From contig NC_017542.1 of assembly GCF_000237325.1 (NCBI RefSeq), forward strand, positions 2,576,501 to 2,640,500: 64,000 bases of DNA. The letters are read 5' to 3'. Within the stretch, counting starts at the first letter, position 1. The number at the start of each line of letters is the position of its first letter. The notes below the pieces were generated by a model. The model saw only the letters and a list, made by a program, of their open reading frames with translations. It ran no database searches and was not told the DNA's origin. The DNA comes from Paenibacillus polymyxa M1 (GTDB taxonomy: Bacteria; Bacillota; Bacilli; Paenibacillales; Paenibacillaceae). Of the stretch, positions 9,198 to 18,323 are shown in pieces. The translations under genes and the position numbers were made by a program.

Positions 9198-9239
9198 AAC
9201 TTATTTCACCTCGAACCATGAGGAGGAATAAGTTTTTTT
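9198..9239 (+). terminator. intrinsic terminator after toxin/immunity remnant
   Basis: Stem of AACTTATT and CCTC against GAGG and AATAAGTT (9198-9212 with 9220-9234), followed by seven T. Confidence 0.75.
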
Positions 9240-9289
9240 CATATCTAATGGAGGTGAACCAAAGGAATAGGATACTTATTCAAGCTGTA

Positions 9290-9553
9290 GAGCGTTTGTA
9301 TTCAATTCACTTTGAAAGTTTAGTCAAGTCCAAAATTCGCCAAAAATGTCGCTCTAGGAGAAACTACTTAGCTGCTGAGTGTGTAGAGTAAAAGCTAACC
9401 AATAATGGGTAACGGATACGGATATTACGCAATATCGAGTGGGCGAACGCTGGTGGTATCTTTCTGCGATAAGGACTTACCAAAGCTTTTGCAAGGAAAA
9501 AGACGTGACCGGGCTGATCATTCATAACGACTAGGAATTTCAGATACAAAATA
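9290..9553 (+). pseudogene. scar of an IS3-family (IS150-like) transposase OrfB
   Basis: Degenerate reading frames still show family landmarks. ANQ-stop-WVTD followed by TDITQYRVGERWWYLSAI (9393-9480) is the region around the first catalytic Asp of IS3 OrfB. It is joined directly to FCKEKDVTGLIIHND, which belongs near the second catalytic Asp, so the DNA between them is deleted. Several stops interrupt the frame. It cannot encode an active transposase. No terminal inverted repeats were found. Confidence 0.6.
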
Positions 9554-9589
9554 ACAATCGTTTATTTAATGTATGAAATTTCCAAGTGG

Positions 9590-9660
9590 TATTATTGTCA
9601 CCATGTTGACGATAATACAAAATGCTGTTATTGTAATTATAGTCAGTAGGGTGACAATAA
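9590..9660 (+). promoter_or_regulatory. promoter and probable MarR operator
   Basis: TATTATTGTCA (9590-9600) and TGACGATAATA (9607-9617) form an 11-bp inverted repeat with one mismatch and a 6-nt spacer. A further half-site, TGACAATAA, lies at 9652-9660 just before the MarR gene. A possible promoter TTGACG-N17-TATTGT (9606-9634) overlaps the palindrome, so binding would block transcription. Autoregulation is inferred from position. Confidence 0.55.
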
Positions 9661-9678
9661 AAAGAAAAGGATATATTT

Positions 9679-10239
9679 ATGGAATATTCTAAAGCGCTTA
9701 GAGAGTTATATATAATGCAACAAACTTACGCTACTTTTTTTTCCGTTACTAATAAGTTGCAAATACAAGGTGACAACTATTTTGAGAAATTAACATCACG
9801 ACAGTACATGATCATGCTGGCAATAGCTCATTTGCCAGAGGATGAAACAACACTTGTTAATATTGCAAGAAAGTTAGAAACAAGCAAACAAAGCGCACAA
9901 AAGCTTATAGTCAATTTAGAGAATAAAGGATACCTAATTACGACGCCAAGCAAACGGGACAAACGTGCAATTAACGTGGAAATCACGGAATTAGGGAAAA
10001 GAGTCATGCTGGAATGTGGTGAGAAAGCAATATGCCTAATGGCAGATATTTTTAATGAATTCACAACTGAAGAATTAGAAGTGTTATGGAGTTTATTGAA
10101 AAGAATATATGGTGCTCACAACGAAGAGTACGTTGGTTTTGAGGAAGATGTAAATTATAAATTTGAAGACTTGGAAGGGTTTCAAGAAGCACAAATTCGA
10201 GCTTTAGATAGCTTTATTTTACGGAGAAAACATTTTTAA
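9679..10239 (+). CDS. MarR family transcriptional regulator
   Basis: 186 residues with a winged helix at about 40-110: LTSRQYMIMLAIAH, then ETTLVNIARKLETSKQSAQKLIVNLENKGYL as the helix-turn-helix, and the wing TTPSKRDKRAINVEITELGK with the conserved DKR. MarR proteins are ligand-responsive dimers, usually repressors. The C-terminus is about 40 residues longer than typical. It begins a two-gene unit with the BAAT-type hydrolase, whose ATG lies 55 bp beyond this stop. A palindromic operator sits upstream at 9590-9617. Confidence 0.85.
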   Translation: MEYSKALRELYIMQQTYATFFSVTNKLQIQGDNYFEKLTSRQYMIMLAIAHLPEDETTLVNIARKLETSKQSAQKLIVNLENKGYLITTPSKRDKRAINVEITELGKRVMLECGEKAICLMADIFNEFTTEELEVLWSLLKRIYGAHNEEYVGFEEDVNYKFEDLEGFQEAQIRALDSFILRRKHF

Positions 10240-10293
10240 ATAATGGGAAACATTTTTCCATCAAAATTCTTTGCTACTTTTGGAGGTCGCGAG

Positions 10294-11568
10294 ATGAAAT
10301 TACAAGTACAACCGAGAATTGCAATAATTGATGAAAAAATCGATTTTTGTGTCACCGGGTTACCACCAGAGGACAAAATGAAAATAACTGCATCCATGCA
10401 TTTTCCTTGGGCAGTTAGTGAAAAGTATCAATCATTTGCTTGGTTTACTGCGGATTCAAACGGTAGTGTTGATTTATCAAAACACAAACCTGATTCTGGA
10501 ACTTATGATTATATAGATAGTATGGGCCTTATTGCTTCTTTACAGAAGATTAATAGTGAGGGAGGAAATATCGCTCATAATATTTCAATAGATGGTAGTC
10601 TATTTATTGACATTGTATGTGAAAATGGACAAGATCGGGAATGCATAAGACTAGAGCGTATGTTTAAGTTACCCGAAGTGAAAAGACATCAGATTACTGA
10701 TGAATTCGTGGGAGAGTTGTTTTACACTGAAAACTCAAATTATAAAACGATTGTAGTATTGGGTGGGTCTGATGGTGAACGAAGTGGTCTTTCGCTTTTG
10801 TCAGGACCATTGGCATCTAGAGGTTTTAATGTTTTAACCGTTGGATATTTCAATGAAAAGGGATTGCCTAAAAAGCTTGAGGAAATTCCTCTTGAATATT
10901 TTGAAAAGGTGTTCTCTTGGCTTAAAAGGAATCCATTAACATGTACTAATGAAATATATGTACATGGTACATCTAAAGGTGGAGAATTGGCGTTACTTTT
11001 GGCATCACGCTATAATTTCATTGCTAAAGTTGTGGCTTCTGCACCTCATGCATATTGTTTTCAAGCGTTGGATGGTTTGATGAGTGGTAAAAATGTTTCA
11101 TCATGGTCATATGAAGGGAGATCATTACCATTTATACCAGTTGATAATGACATTTTTTATGAGCATCATCGTCATTGCATAGAAAAGAATATCCCTTTTG
11201 GGTTTATTACTACATATAAAAAAAGTGTGGAAAGGGCAAGAAATAAAGAGGAGGCTCGAATAAAAATAGAGAATGCAAATGCAAATTTATTGCTGATTTC
11301 AGGTCAGCAAGATAATATTTGGAATACTCACGATGCATGTGTAGAAATAATGAGTATTTTGAAAAAAAACAATTATAAATACAAATACAATCTCTTAGAC
11401 TATAAGGATTTAGGTCACTCATTACCAATACCGTTTATTATACCTTTAAGCGAAACGTTGAACTTAAAAATGGGTGGAGGCGTTTTTACTTGTGGTGGTA
11501 CTTTAAAAGGAAATTCTTTTGGTCAATCAGATTCTTGGCAGAAAACAATAGAATTTTTTATGAATTAG
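10294..11568 (+). CDS. acyl-CoA thioester hydrolase/BAAT C-terminal family protein
   Basis: 424 residues from the ATG at 10294, which follows TTTTGGAGG by 7-8 nt; an upstream in-frame start at 10243 has no ribosome site. The N-terminal ~130 residues form the beta-sandwich of the BAAT/acyl-CoA thioesterase family (QPRIAIIDEKIDF). The C-terminal alpha/beta-hydrolase domain has the nucleophile elbow HGTSKGGE (Ser at about 227), acid in SGQQDNIW and His in DLGHSLPIP. Family members cleave acyl-CoA esters or transfer the acyl group; the bacterial substrate is unknown. Probably co-transcribed with the MarR gene. Its TAG stop coincides with the target repeat of the following IS5-like element. Confidence 0.8.
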   Translation: MKLQVQPRIAIIDEKIDFCVTGLPPEDKMKITASMHFPWAVSEKYQSFAWFTADSNGSVDLSKHKPDSGTYDYIDSMGLIASLQKINSEGGNIAHNISIDGSLFIDIVCENGQDRECIRLERMFKLPEVKRHQITDEFVGELFYTENSNYKTIVVLGGSDGERSGLSLLSGPLASRGFNVLTVGYFNEKGLPKKLEEIPLEYFEKVFSWLKRNPLTCTNEIYVHGTSKGGELALLLASRYNFIAKVVASAPHAYCFQALDGLMSGKNVSSWSYEGRSLPFIPVDNDIFYEHHRHCIEKNIPFGFITTYKKSVERARNKEEARIKIENANANLLLISGQQDNIWNTHDACVEIMSILKKNNYKYKYNLLDYKDLGHSLPIPFIIPLSETLNLKMGGGVFTCGGTLKGNSFGQSDSWQKTIEFFMN

Positions 11569-11740
11569 GGCGTGTCTTCAAACTCAGGCAAGCCAAACAA
11601 TAATGGTTGCCAAGGCAAAAAAAGACTTGAATGTACACGCCAATTTACATAGTGAGTCGCCAGACGACGATAAATTCTTTACTTTATTAAAGGGCATTCC
11701 ACCAAATAACGTTTTTTGTTAACGATCTTATCATATTTTA

Positions 11741-11850
11741 GGATGACTCGGCGATTTTTTCTTCGGGAATCACTGGAATAGCCTGTTGTTCCTTCAAAAA
11801 CATGCGAATGGCATGGATATCTTACGCGCGGTCGTAAAACACTTGGGATG
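11741..11850 (-). pseudogene. fragment of an IS5/IS427-group transposase
   Basis: On the minus strand the frame reads FYDRA-stop-DIHAIRMFLKEQQAIPVIP, matching the DRAYDxxxIRxxLxxxxxxxVIP segment after the second catalytic Asp of IS427-type transposases. The preceding and following domains are absent and one stop interrupts it. Confidence 0.5.
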
Positions 11851-11873
11851 AACATTCCGGGATTATTATCGTA

Positions 11874-12622
11874 TTAGGCTCCATGTTTTTTTCGACAAAC
11901 ACTAATGATGGAAGGAGATAAAGGAGTGAACGGTGTTTTATCCCAGTTCGAATATTGATTTTCGAAAAAAAAGCCGCGGCTCGTTAATAAACGCTGAAGC
12001 GTGTCATTATCAGTAAAGCGACATGCAATTCGAGAAGTTGTTTTCTCCGATCCCCAATCACGGAACGTGACCCAGTGCATGATCTGGTTACTTGAATCAT
12101 ACGACTGTGTCCCAGTTACCTTGACTTTAATTCCATCTTTATCGATAAAATTTCCCCAGATGCTTTCCTCTTGGTTAGATAAATCGTTTCCCAAGGGGTT
12201 TCGTGTTTCAAAAATAAACATCCCATTTGACTCTAGGTGCTTATAGACGGTTTCGAGTAAGGCTCGTTGATCCTCATCGCTCAAAAATGCTTGGAATGCA
12301 TTTCCTGTCAAATAAATCATGGAAAAACGCTTCTCGGAATCAAATGTACGAGCATCAGCTTCAATAAAATCCACAGGCAAACCTTGAGCTTTAACCCGCG
12401 CTATTCAAGCATGGATGAAGAAATATCAACACCTGTTATATGTATACCCGATTTTGATAAATGAATGGTTGTCAATCCTGTACCACATGCAAGTTCCAGA
12501 ACTTCGCCTGGGTTCAATCTAGCAATATCAAGATAGAAATTGTATTTATTAGTCTCACCGCCAAATTCAAGATCATAATTAATCGGGTCTCGATACTCTT
12601 CAAGATTATCGTGATCTATCAA
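11874..12622 (-). pseudogene. class I SAM-dependent methyltransferase, frameshifted
   Basis: Two minus-strand frames join into one protein of about 249 residues. 12622-12401 carries the SAM-binding motif LELACGTGLTTIHL and the acidic loop TGVDISSSMLE. 12380-11874 continues with LPVDFIEADARTF, the FSMIYLTGNAFQAF catalytic-loop region and the C-terminal ETRNPLGND segment. A single missing base near 12396 (after MLE, where TAG now ends the first frame) explains the break. The first half begins at a TTG at 12622 with GAAGGGATG upstream. It lies wholly inside the IS5-like ends, suggesting carriage as a passenger. Substrate unknown. Confidence 0.75.
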
Positions 12623-12872
12623 TACGAATCATCCCTTCACTACAATACCGATTTCTTTAAATCATCCTTCATCATACCATACATTTCTGGGTATTGATAT
12701 AAATGGAAACCGTGTTGAAGTTTTATGAAAACGGACTGACGCACCAAGACATTTAAAATAAAAAAGCCGCTAATTTAGCGGATCGGATGAGGCAATCGTT
12801 TCGTCTTTTCATTTGAAAAGTTTACCATAACCTTGACTGAAATCATAGTTTTATAGTTTGAAGACACACACT

Positions 12873-13013
12873 AGTATAAGAGCTGCAAGATTCGCTCCCG
12901 ATTTAACATCAATAGAATGGATGACGCTACTGAGGGATGCCATAACCCGATTAAAAAGCGCTGATTTGCGTATACGTGATGTTAAGGGAGAACTTTATAT
13001 TAAAGAACGATAA
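12873..13013 (+). pseudogene. 3' fragment of an unidentified gene cut by the IS5-like element
   Basis: Immediately right of the element, a frame without start codon reads IRAARFAPDLTSIEWMTLL and ends LRIRDVKGELYIKER-stop at 13013. It is about 45 codons of plausible coding sequence, probably the tail of a gene whose 5' part was lost. No family recognised. Confidence 0.35.
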
Positions 13014-13029
13014 AGGGGCAGCGTTTAAA

Positions 13030-13319
13030 ATGGAAAAAATAATGGATGTTAGTTTAACTTTTGAGTCAAAAGATGAAGGTACAATTATAGTAGGAACAAA
13101 CAAAGGATTAGACCATTTAACCTACCCAGAAATAAAAAAATCATAGATGATAAAATTCTTATTAAAAATGCAGATCAAATTGAGACGGTATTAAGCGTTA
13201 GCTCTGTTCAAATTTCAACCTCAATGGCTGAAAGGAAAAATATTGGAATATGCATTGGCAAGTTAGCATCTCCTGATCTTGTTCAAGTTGGGGCAAGTAT
13301 TTACAGTATAGAAGAATAA
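13030..13319 (+). pseudogene. small hypothetical gene with poly-A frameshift
   Basis: ATG at 13030 after AAAGGGG starts MEKIMDVSLTFESKDEGT and hits a stop at 13144. One additional A in the A7 run at 13134-13140 would extend it as IIDDKILIKNADQIETVLS to TAA at 13317-13319, giving about 96 residues. The combined protein is acidic with alternating strands and no recognised domain. Position after a gene tail and before a terminator resembles a toxin-tail/immunity order, but that is only a guess. Confidence 0.45.
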
Positions 13320-13374
13320 TTAATATATTGTAGACAAAATGAGATTTGTTGCTGTCAAATAAAATGCTTTAAAA

Positions 13375-13416
13375 AGGTGGTTCCCCCAAAAGGGGAAACC
13401 ATCTGAATTTTTTTAT
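13375..13416 (+). terminator. intrinsic terminator
   Basis: GGTGGTTCCCC pairs with GGGGAAACCATC around an A-rich loop, followed by a T run ending near 13416. It ends the small hypothetical gene and lies just before the convergent hydrolase fragment. Confidence 0.7.
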
Positions 13417-13446
13417 GCGAGAAATTTTAGTATTCATTCCTCTTTG

Positions 13447-13987
13447 TTATAGGAAATTCTTCATTTCATTAAATGCTAACTCCCTGTGACCTACTTGGCA
13501 ATGTTGCTCACCACCCGTCTCTTTAGTAAATACTTTGGTTGTAATGGACGCAGCATTGATTAATTCTTGTTGGATTTGTGCGAGTCGGCTAATAGGTACG
13601 TATTGATCATCTTCTCCAGCTAATAAAAGAACATTTTGATTAATGAACGCCCCAATGCCTTGCATCGTGTGCTTTTCAAAATTTTTAATGAGATCAAAAG
13701 GCGTTGCTTCACCGGTGTTTTCCATCCCTTTGGTAATCTTCCAATGCAAATCAATATTGTGAGTCATCATCTGTTCGAATAATGAATTCACTTGATCTAC
13801 TTCATTACAATCGACTAACTGCACTATGCTCTGGTAAGTTTCTTCTGGCATTCCCATTTTTAAGGCATCTAAACCACAAAAGAAAATGTTAAAAGCAACT
13901 ACTTTATCGATTCTCTTTTCGAAGGCTGCTGCACGCATAGCTAAATAACTGTACTTGCCAATAATCGCTTCAATAATTTGTAAGTTT
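13447..13987 (-). pseudogene. alpha/beta hydrolase truncated at its 5' end by a transposase element
   Basis: The frame is open from about 13987 (LQIIEAIIGKYSYLAMRAAA) to the stop at 13447, with an internal ATG at 13938. What remains is the second half of an alpha/beta hydrolase: the region after the nucleophile elbow (SYLAMRAAAFEKRIDKVVAF), the acid in LLAGEDDQYVP and the terminal His region GEQHCQVGH. The nucleophile and N-terminal strands are missing, so it should be inactive. The break point lies next to the transposase gene end (stop at 14006). Confidence 0.65.
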
Positions 13988-14005
13988 TAATAGCTGACAG
14001 TATCC

Positions 14006-15196
14006 CTATGCAACGCTTAGCCATGTTTTAATTTGGTCTAATGTTGCCCCGCTTTTGGCTTGGTTGTAAATATAATCAATCATGTCATGCTTTTTCTGGA
14101 TACGGTAGTGATGTAACCCATCGTTTAAACTTCCTTGGCTGTCATACTGGCAATACAACGCAGAAAACATGAGCAGGGTCAAGTAACGGTCAATCGCCTG
14201 AGTAGATCGAACCTGGTAACGATCCATGGCCAGTTGTACTTTCGCAGTTCGAAAATACGTTTCAATGTCCCAACGTTTGCTGTAATAGCATAGAATCTCT
14301 TCATTGCTCAGTGAAATATCCGTGCTCAGAAAGGCCTTCATCTGCTTAGGTTCAAAGCCATCTCCCTCTTTCCAACATAGGAGCAGGGCGGCATTTTCCA
14401 AGAGATTGAGCTTCCCTTCATAGCGATATACTCGGTAAGCGGAGGAGCCGATCGTCACCAGAACGGTATCCGATTTCGAGATATAGGAAGCAAAGTTTTT
14501 GAGCGATTGCCGGATGCCTTGAGGGTAGAAGATACGGTTCGTTTTCAAACCACTAATCACATGAAAGCCACGTTCCGCGCTCGTTTGGAGTACTGAAGCA
14601 GACGGATACCAGGAGTCCATTAGAACGTAAGTTCGGCACGTCGACATCGGAACAGACCGAATCATTTCACAAGCCAAATCGATTTTGCTTTTTGCTTCCC
14701 GATCGTAACGTTCTGAGGCAAAGGGGAAAACCCGGTCACCCGAGCGAAGCAAGGCTTGGACAACAACATGCCCGTAGACGGACTGACCTTTGAGATGAGA
14801 ATGTTGAAACGAAGCCCCTTGAATCCTATGCGTAGCCTGTGACGAAGGCTTGGTTTTTTCACATACGGTATCGTCAAGGATGACAAAAAGGGGGCCATGA
14901 CCTCGTTGAGCGATTTCCCTCATCTGCTGGAAAGCGACATGTTGAATAATACGTTTCAGGTAAGACGCGTTTCAGTTTCCGTGAGTTAAGAAATGACTCA
15001 AGGTTCTGCGGTCTCGATCCTGTAAACTTTCTCGGTAAATATCCGTTAAGGTACCTGAAAATCCAGTCGAAAGCATACCGTCTACGAAGTGCTTGATGTG
15101 ATGAAGCACCAGTTTTGAGAAATACAGCGGAAGTTTCCATTGTTCCGACCGATTGTTCCAATGATTTTGTTGTGATAAAGTATACGCATGAGACAT
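14006..15196 (-). pseudogene. DDE transposase (IS4/IS701-like) interrupted by one nonsense codon
   Basis: Start ATG at 15196, in-frame TGA at 14972-14974 after SHFLTHGN, then the same frame continues NASYLKRIIQHVAFQQ through FVILDDTVCEKTKPSSQA, where the first catalytic Asp lies, MDSWYPS and the YSKRWDIETYFRTAK region with the catalytic Glu, to a stop at 14006. Apart from the single stop (TGG to TGA would explain it) the 397-codon frame is intact. The upstream ribosome site GGAGAACAAGAT is present. Terminal repeats could not be delimited, and the family (IS4 or IS701 superfamily) is judged from motifs only. Confidence 0.75.
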
Positions 15197-15387
15197 ATCT
15201 TGTTCTCCTCTGCGTGGAGTGGTTGGTGGTACTTCTATTTTACGCAGAGAGTCAAGGGTGTCTCTTTTTACATTTCATAGAACTGATTTTGGGCAAGTAA
15301 AGTTAATCAAGCTAAGGGGTGGGGGGTTCATGAAACAGGTAAGTAGGTTATAGTGATAGATGGAAAAATAGAGTGGAGGAGTTAAGT

Positions 15388-16326
15388 ATGGTCAAAAAAC
15401 GAAAGATTTTACTAACCGCAACTATAGTCTATACCATTATTGTGCTTTATTTTATGTTCTTCGCTTTCGGCAGAGGAGAGGCTTCGGAGCAAATTTCCAG
15501 CTACACCTTTATTTTTATGCCCGAGAACTTCATTAGTTTGCCGTCTCCAGCTGATCTCCTGCATCCCAGCCTAATGAGTATGGTGGCTTTCGGGAACACT
15601 ATTGCGTTTATTCCTTTCGGTATATTGATTCCATGGCTGTACAGGGTCAGCTTCGTCCGGTTCATCACCTTATTCTTCATCGCGATTCTTGTGCTGGAAA
15701 CGATCCAGGCCCTTACATTCCTGGGCAGCTTCGATATCAACGACGCTCTTCAGAATTCGATTGGAGCAGCCCTCGGTTTTGGGGCGTACAAGCTTGGTTT
15801 CCGTTACCGGAGTCTCGGGCGCAATCTGGTGGCAACGGCTATATCGGGTATGGTTCTTTTTATAGCTTTATGGGGATTAGGGGCGGCGGTAGACAAAATA
15901 ACAACTAAAGTAGAAGGTCCGTTTGTGGCGATCACTGAATGGACGGACAACTCGGGCAATTCATCCACCGGAGACAAACCGGACAGTATTCAAATCAACG
16001 GACAGAAGATACCGCTCCGCTATAACCTATATGGCGCTGAAGGCGGAGATTCCAGAACGTTCACGTACAAGTCTGAGGGACAGACGATTTTCTCCTTCGA
16101 TTACGGATGCCCCGAACCAACGGATTATTCCGGTAGTATCAGTGTTACTCGGGATGGCAAGGAGATCATGAGCAATTCTGGAGAACTTCAGCGTACTAAT
16201 CCTGATCTGTTCCCTTCGCTATTCAAGATTCCGCTTGAGCCGGGGGATGAGCTGAAGATCACGATTAAGGGCGACATGAAAGCATGGGATGTCGGGTATA
16301 CGCAGATGCAGTATTTCTGGAACTGA
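15388..16326 (+). CDS. VanZ-like membrane protein with C-terminal extracytoplasmic domain
   Basis: 312 residues from ATG 15388; GGAGGA lies 7 nt upstream, so the in-frame GTG at 15373 is rejected. Residues 1-160 carry a signal-anchor helix and further membrane segments with VanZ-family features (FGNTIAFIPFGILIPWL, LVLETIQALTFLGSFDINDALQNSIGAALG). A helix at about 148-168 leads into a soluble beta-rich domain of about 140 residues (SIQINGQKIPLRYNLYG). VanZ proteins give low-level teicoplanin resistance in enterococci; in most bacteria their role is unknown. Intact although flanked by mobile-element debris. Codon use is more GC-rich than in the 7-14 kb zone. Confidence 0.8.
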   Translation: MVKKRKILLTATIVYTIIVLYFMFFAFGRGEASEQISSYTFIFMPENFISLPSPADLLHPSLMSMVAFGNTIAFIPFGILIPWLYRVSFVRFITLFFIAILVLETIQALTFLGSFDINDALQNSIGAALGFGAYKLGFRYRSLGRNLVATAISGMVLFIALWGLGAAVDKITTKVEGPFVAITEWTDNSGNSSTGDKPDSIQINGQKIPLRYNLYGAEGGDSRTFTYKSEGQTIFSFDYGCPEPTDYSGSISVTRDGKEIMSNSGELQRTNPDLFPSLFKIPLEPGDELKITIKGDMKAWDVGYTQMQYFWN

Positions 16327-16380
16327 GTGCTTAAAGGGATTTCGCCGCCATTTTATCATGAATAACACCTTTTTCATTTC

Positions 16381-17496
16381 GTGGATACAAATAGGGAAGA
16401 GATTTTCGACGAAGCCAGAGAGGGTAAGAGAGAATTGATGGTTCAGGTCTGGTATCCGGCTCAAGCTAGCACCGGCAAGTACGCTCCCTTTATTCCCGAT
16501 ACCCAGATTTTACGTTATATGGCCGCGAACTATGGCCTTCCCGAGTTTACGTTTCAACACCTGAAGTACGTATCCAGCGATGCTTATTCGGGGGCCGAAG
16601 TCTCCTCGGTACAGACTTCATACCCGCTGATCCTTGCGAATCCCGGTAACGGCTCTTCCAGGTTCCTCCACACGTCGCAAGCCGAAAATCTCGCGAGTCA
16701 TGGATATATCGTGGCAGTGATCGACCACACCTACAATACATTTGCAACCGAGTTTCCGGACGGTCGAATCACGACCAGCACAACCAACGACTTATTCTCG
16801 CCCGACCATGATTACCAGACGAGTAGAGGAAATCGCGACAAGTTGGGACAAGTTTTAACCGGCGATGTGGCGTTTGCGCTGGACCAATTCGAGTTCATCC
16901 AATCGGGGCAGATTCCAAGCCATCTAAAAGGGAGGATTGATCTCGGTCATGTCGGGGTGTTCGGTCATTCCATCGGCGGAGCGACGGCCTATGACGCTTC
17001 TTACGATCCGCGAATCGCGGTTGGAATAGACCTTGATGGAGGGCTTTATCGACTGCGTGACAGAGAGGGTCTGCGAAAGCCGTTTTTGTTCATCAACTCG
17101 GAAAGCTATTTCGAAAAATTAAAAATGGTGATGGATAACCGGGTCTACATGGATGCAGAGCTTAACCGTATGGGATCTACAAGAGAGTGGGAGGACCAAG
17201 TAACGGAAGATAAAAAGTTGGAGCTTGAACGGATGCGCGAAACGGTCGACGAAGGGGGACAAGTCCTCTATATCGAAAATACGGAGCATTTGAATTTTGC
17301 CGACGTACAGTTCATTTCTCCGATTTTCAAAATGTTGGGCATTACAGGAAAGATTGCGCCCGAAAGAGCGAACTCCGTTATCAATGCCTATATGCTGGAT
17401 TTCTTCGATAGGTATCTGAAAAATCAAGACGGAATCTTAATGAAAGGACCGGATAGCCGCTTTCCGGAGGTGAAGTTCGTAACCTCGCTATTATAA
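16381..17496 (+). pseudogene. PAF-acetylhydrolase-like lipase, 5'-truncated
   Basis: The open frame begins within a conserved block (FVDTNREEIFDEAREGKREL, MVQVWYPA) that in full-length relatives follows about 100 N-terminal residues with membrane helices. A TAA lies five codons before the GTG at 16381 and no ribosome site is present. The rest is complete: oxyanion strand LANPGNGS, nucleophile GHSIGGA (Ser at about codon 197), acid in GIDLDGG and His in ENTEHLNFAD. Family members hydrolyse short sn-2 acyl groups of phospholipids or other esters. It lies 55 bp after the VanZ gene and may have been joined there by deletion. Could still be translated from an internal start. Confidence 0.6.
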
Positions 17497-17524
17497 ATTA
17501 CGGAACAGGCTACCGATTTTGATA

Positions 17525-17725
17525 TACTCCCCTTCAAGTAGACAGGTTTAATAAATAAACCGCTACTTGAAGGGGAGTTTTCCTTTGTCTAAGAAGAACG
17601 AATACAATGCGATTGAGAAACTAGCCATCATACAGGAGTTAAAAGCAGGGCAGAGCAGCCGTGTGGGAGTAGCAAAAAACATAACACAGCGTTACCACCT
17701 TAGTGAAGTGGCGACATCGCTATGA
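17525..17725 (+). pseudogene. left end of an IS3-family element with OrfA start
   Basis: A TTG start at 17587 reads LSKKNEYNAIEKLAIIQELK and then AGQSSRVGVAKN, the N-terminal helix-turn-helix of IS3 OrfA, but runs into unrelated sequence and stops at 17725. The preceding 60 bp contain the inverted pair CTCCCCTTCAAGTAG / CTACTTGAAGGGGAG around 17526-17578. Only the left ~200 bp of the element remains. Confidence 0.55.
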
Positions 17726-17975
17726 GTTGTAAGAATTGAGGGCTAAGGTTTCCTCCGGATAAGAAGATTTGTGGATGCTCACCGCCACGTGTCTTCTGGT
17801 AATCGTAGATGACCGACGGCGCTACACCGCGTCCGGTGTGATACAACGGGAGTTCTAATTGATCCGGATGCGTCTGTTCGCTGGAAGCACCGAAACGCTT
17901 CTTTTTCGCTAAGCGGAACTGCTTGCTCTTCGTACCCTTTGAGCTTCGACAGAACAATGATTTGCGGAGCACCAA
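17700..17975 (-). pseudogene. fragment of an IS66-family transposase
   Basis: The minus-strand frame holds FRLAKKKRFGASSEQTHPDQ followed by LELPLYH, the conserved N-terminal block of IS66 OrfC. The zinc-finger and catalytic regions are missing and the frame has no proper start. It abuts the IS3 fragment on the opposite strand, so one element was cut by or recombined with the other. Confidence 0.65.
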
Positions 17976-18323
17976 GCTTTCATCGTGAGGCCACTTGCCT
18001 AATAGGCTGCGGTACGTGCTACTACGTTTGTTTTAATAGCTGTTAAATTTCTTATTGATTTATAAAGACAGGTTTTATCTATATGAGAAAGTGATTTTTA
18101 AGAAAAAAACTTAAATATAGGTTGAATATGGATTTTGTTTCCATTATACTCCTGCTTGAGCGGTATACTTTTTCAATCGTCTATCTACGATTCTAATTTA
18201 TGAGCTGTCCAAGAAGAAAAATATAAAGAGAGGTGATCCCCGTTTCAATCGTCAATACCGCTTGAAGGCTTATTTTCCTGAAGTGTCTAAGAACTTGGAT
18301 TATTATTATTGAGGAGGGAACTA
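17976..18323. other. intergenic region with glucanase promoter
   Basis: About 350 bp of AT-rich DNA between IS debris and the GH16 gene. No gene is visible. The promoter at 18122-18150 lies within it, leaving a ~170-nt untranslated leader. Confidence 0.5.
18122..18150 (+). promoter_or_regulatory. sigma-A type promoter of the GH16 gene
   Basis: TTGAAT (18122-18127), 17-nt spacer and TATACT (18145-18150). It is the best match upstream of the glucanase. Confidence 0.55.

Larger units (their letters stand above)
11569..12871. mobile_element. IS5-like element with inverted repeats and 3-bp target repeat enclosing a methyltransferase remnant
   Basis: The left end GGGCGTGTCTTCAAACT (11569-11585 region) and the reverse complement of the right end (12855-12871) share 15 of 17 bases, and the inner 13 bp are identical. 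Both ends are flanked by TAG (11566-11568 and 12872-12874), consistent with a 3-bp target duplication. Inside, only a fragment of the expected transposase remains (11741-11850), while most of the element is a frameshifted methyltransferase gene. Family assignment to IS5 (IS427 group) rests on the transposase fragment and on end type. Confidence 0.6.

Noticed and set aside
9179..9391. 70-residue frame before the MarR gene
   Set aside because: It crosses a terminator hairpin and the degenerate IS3 region; its tail matches the transposase scar rather than a separate gene.
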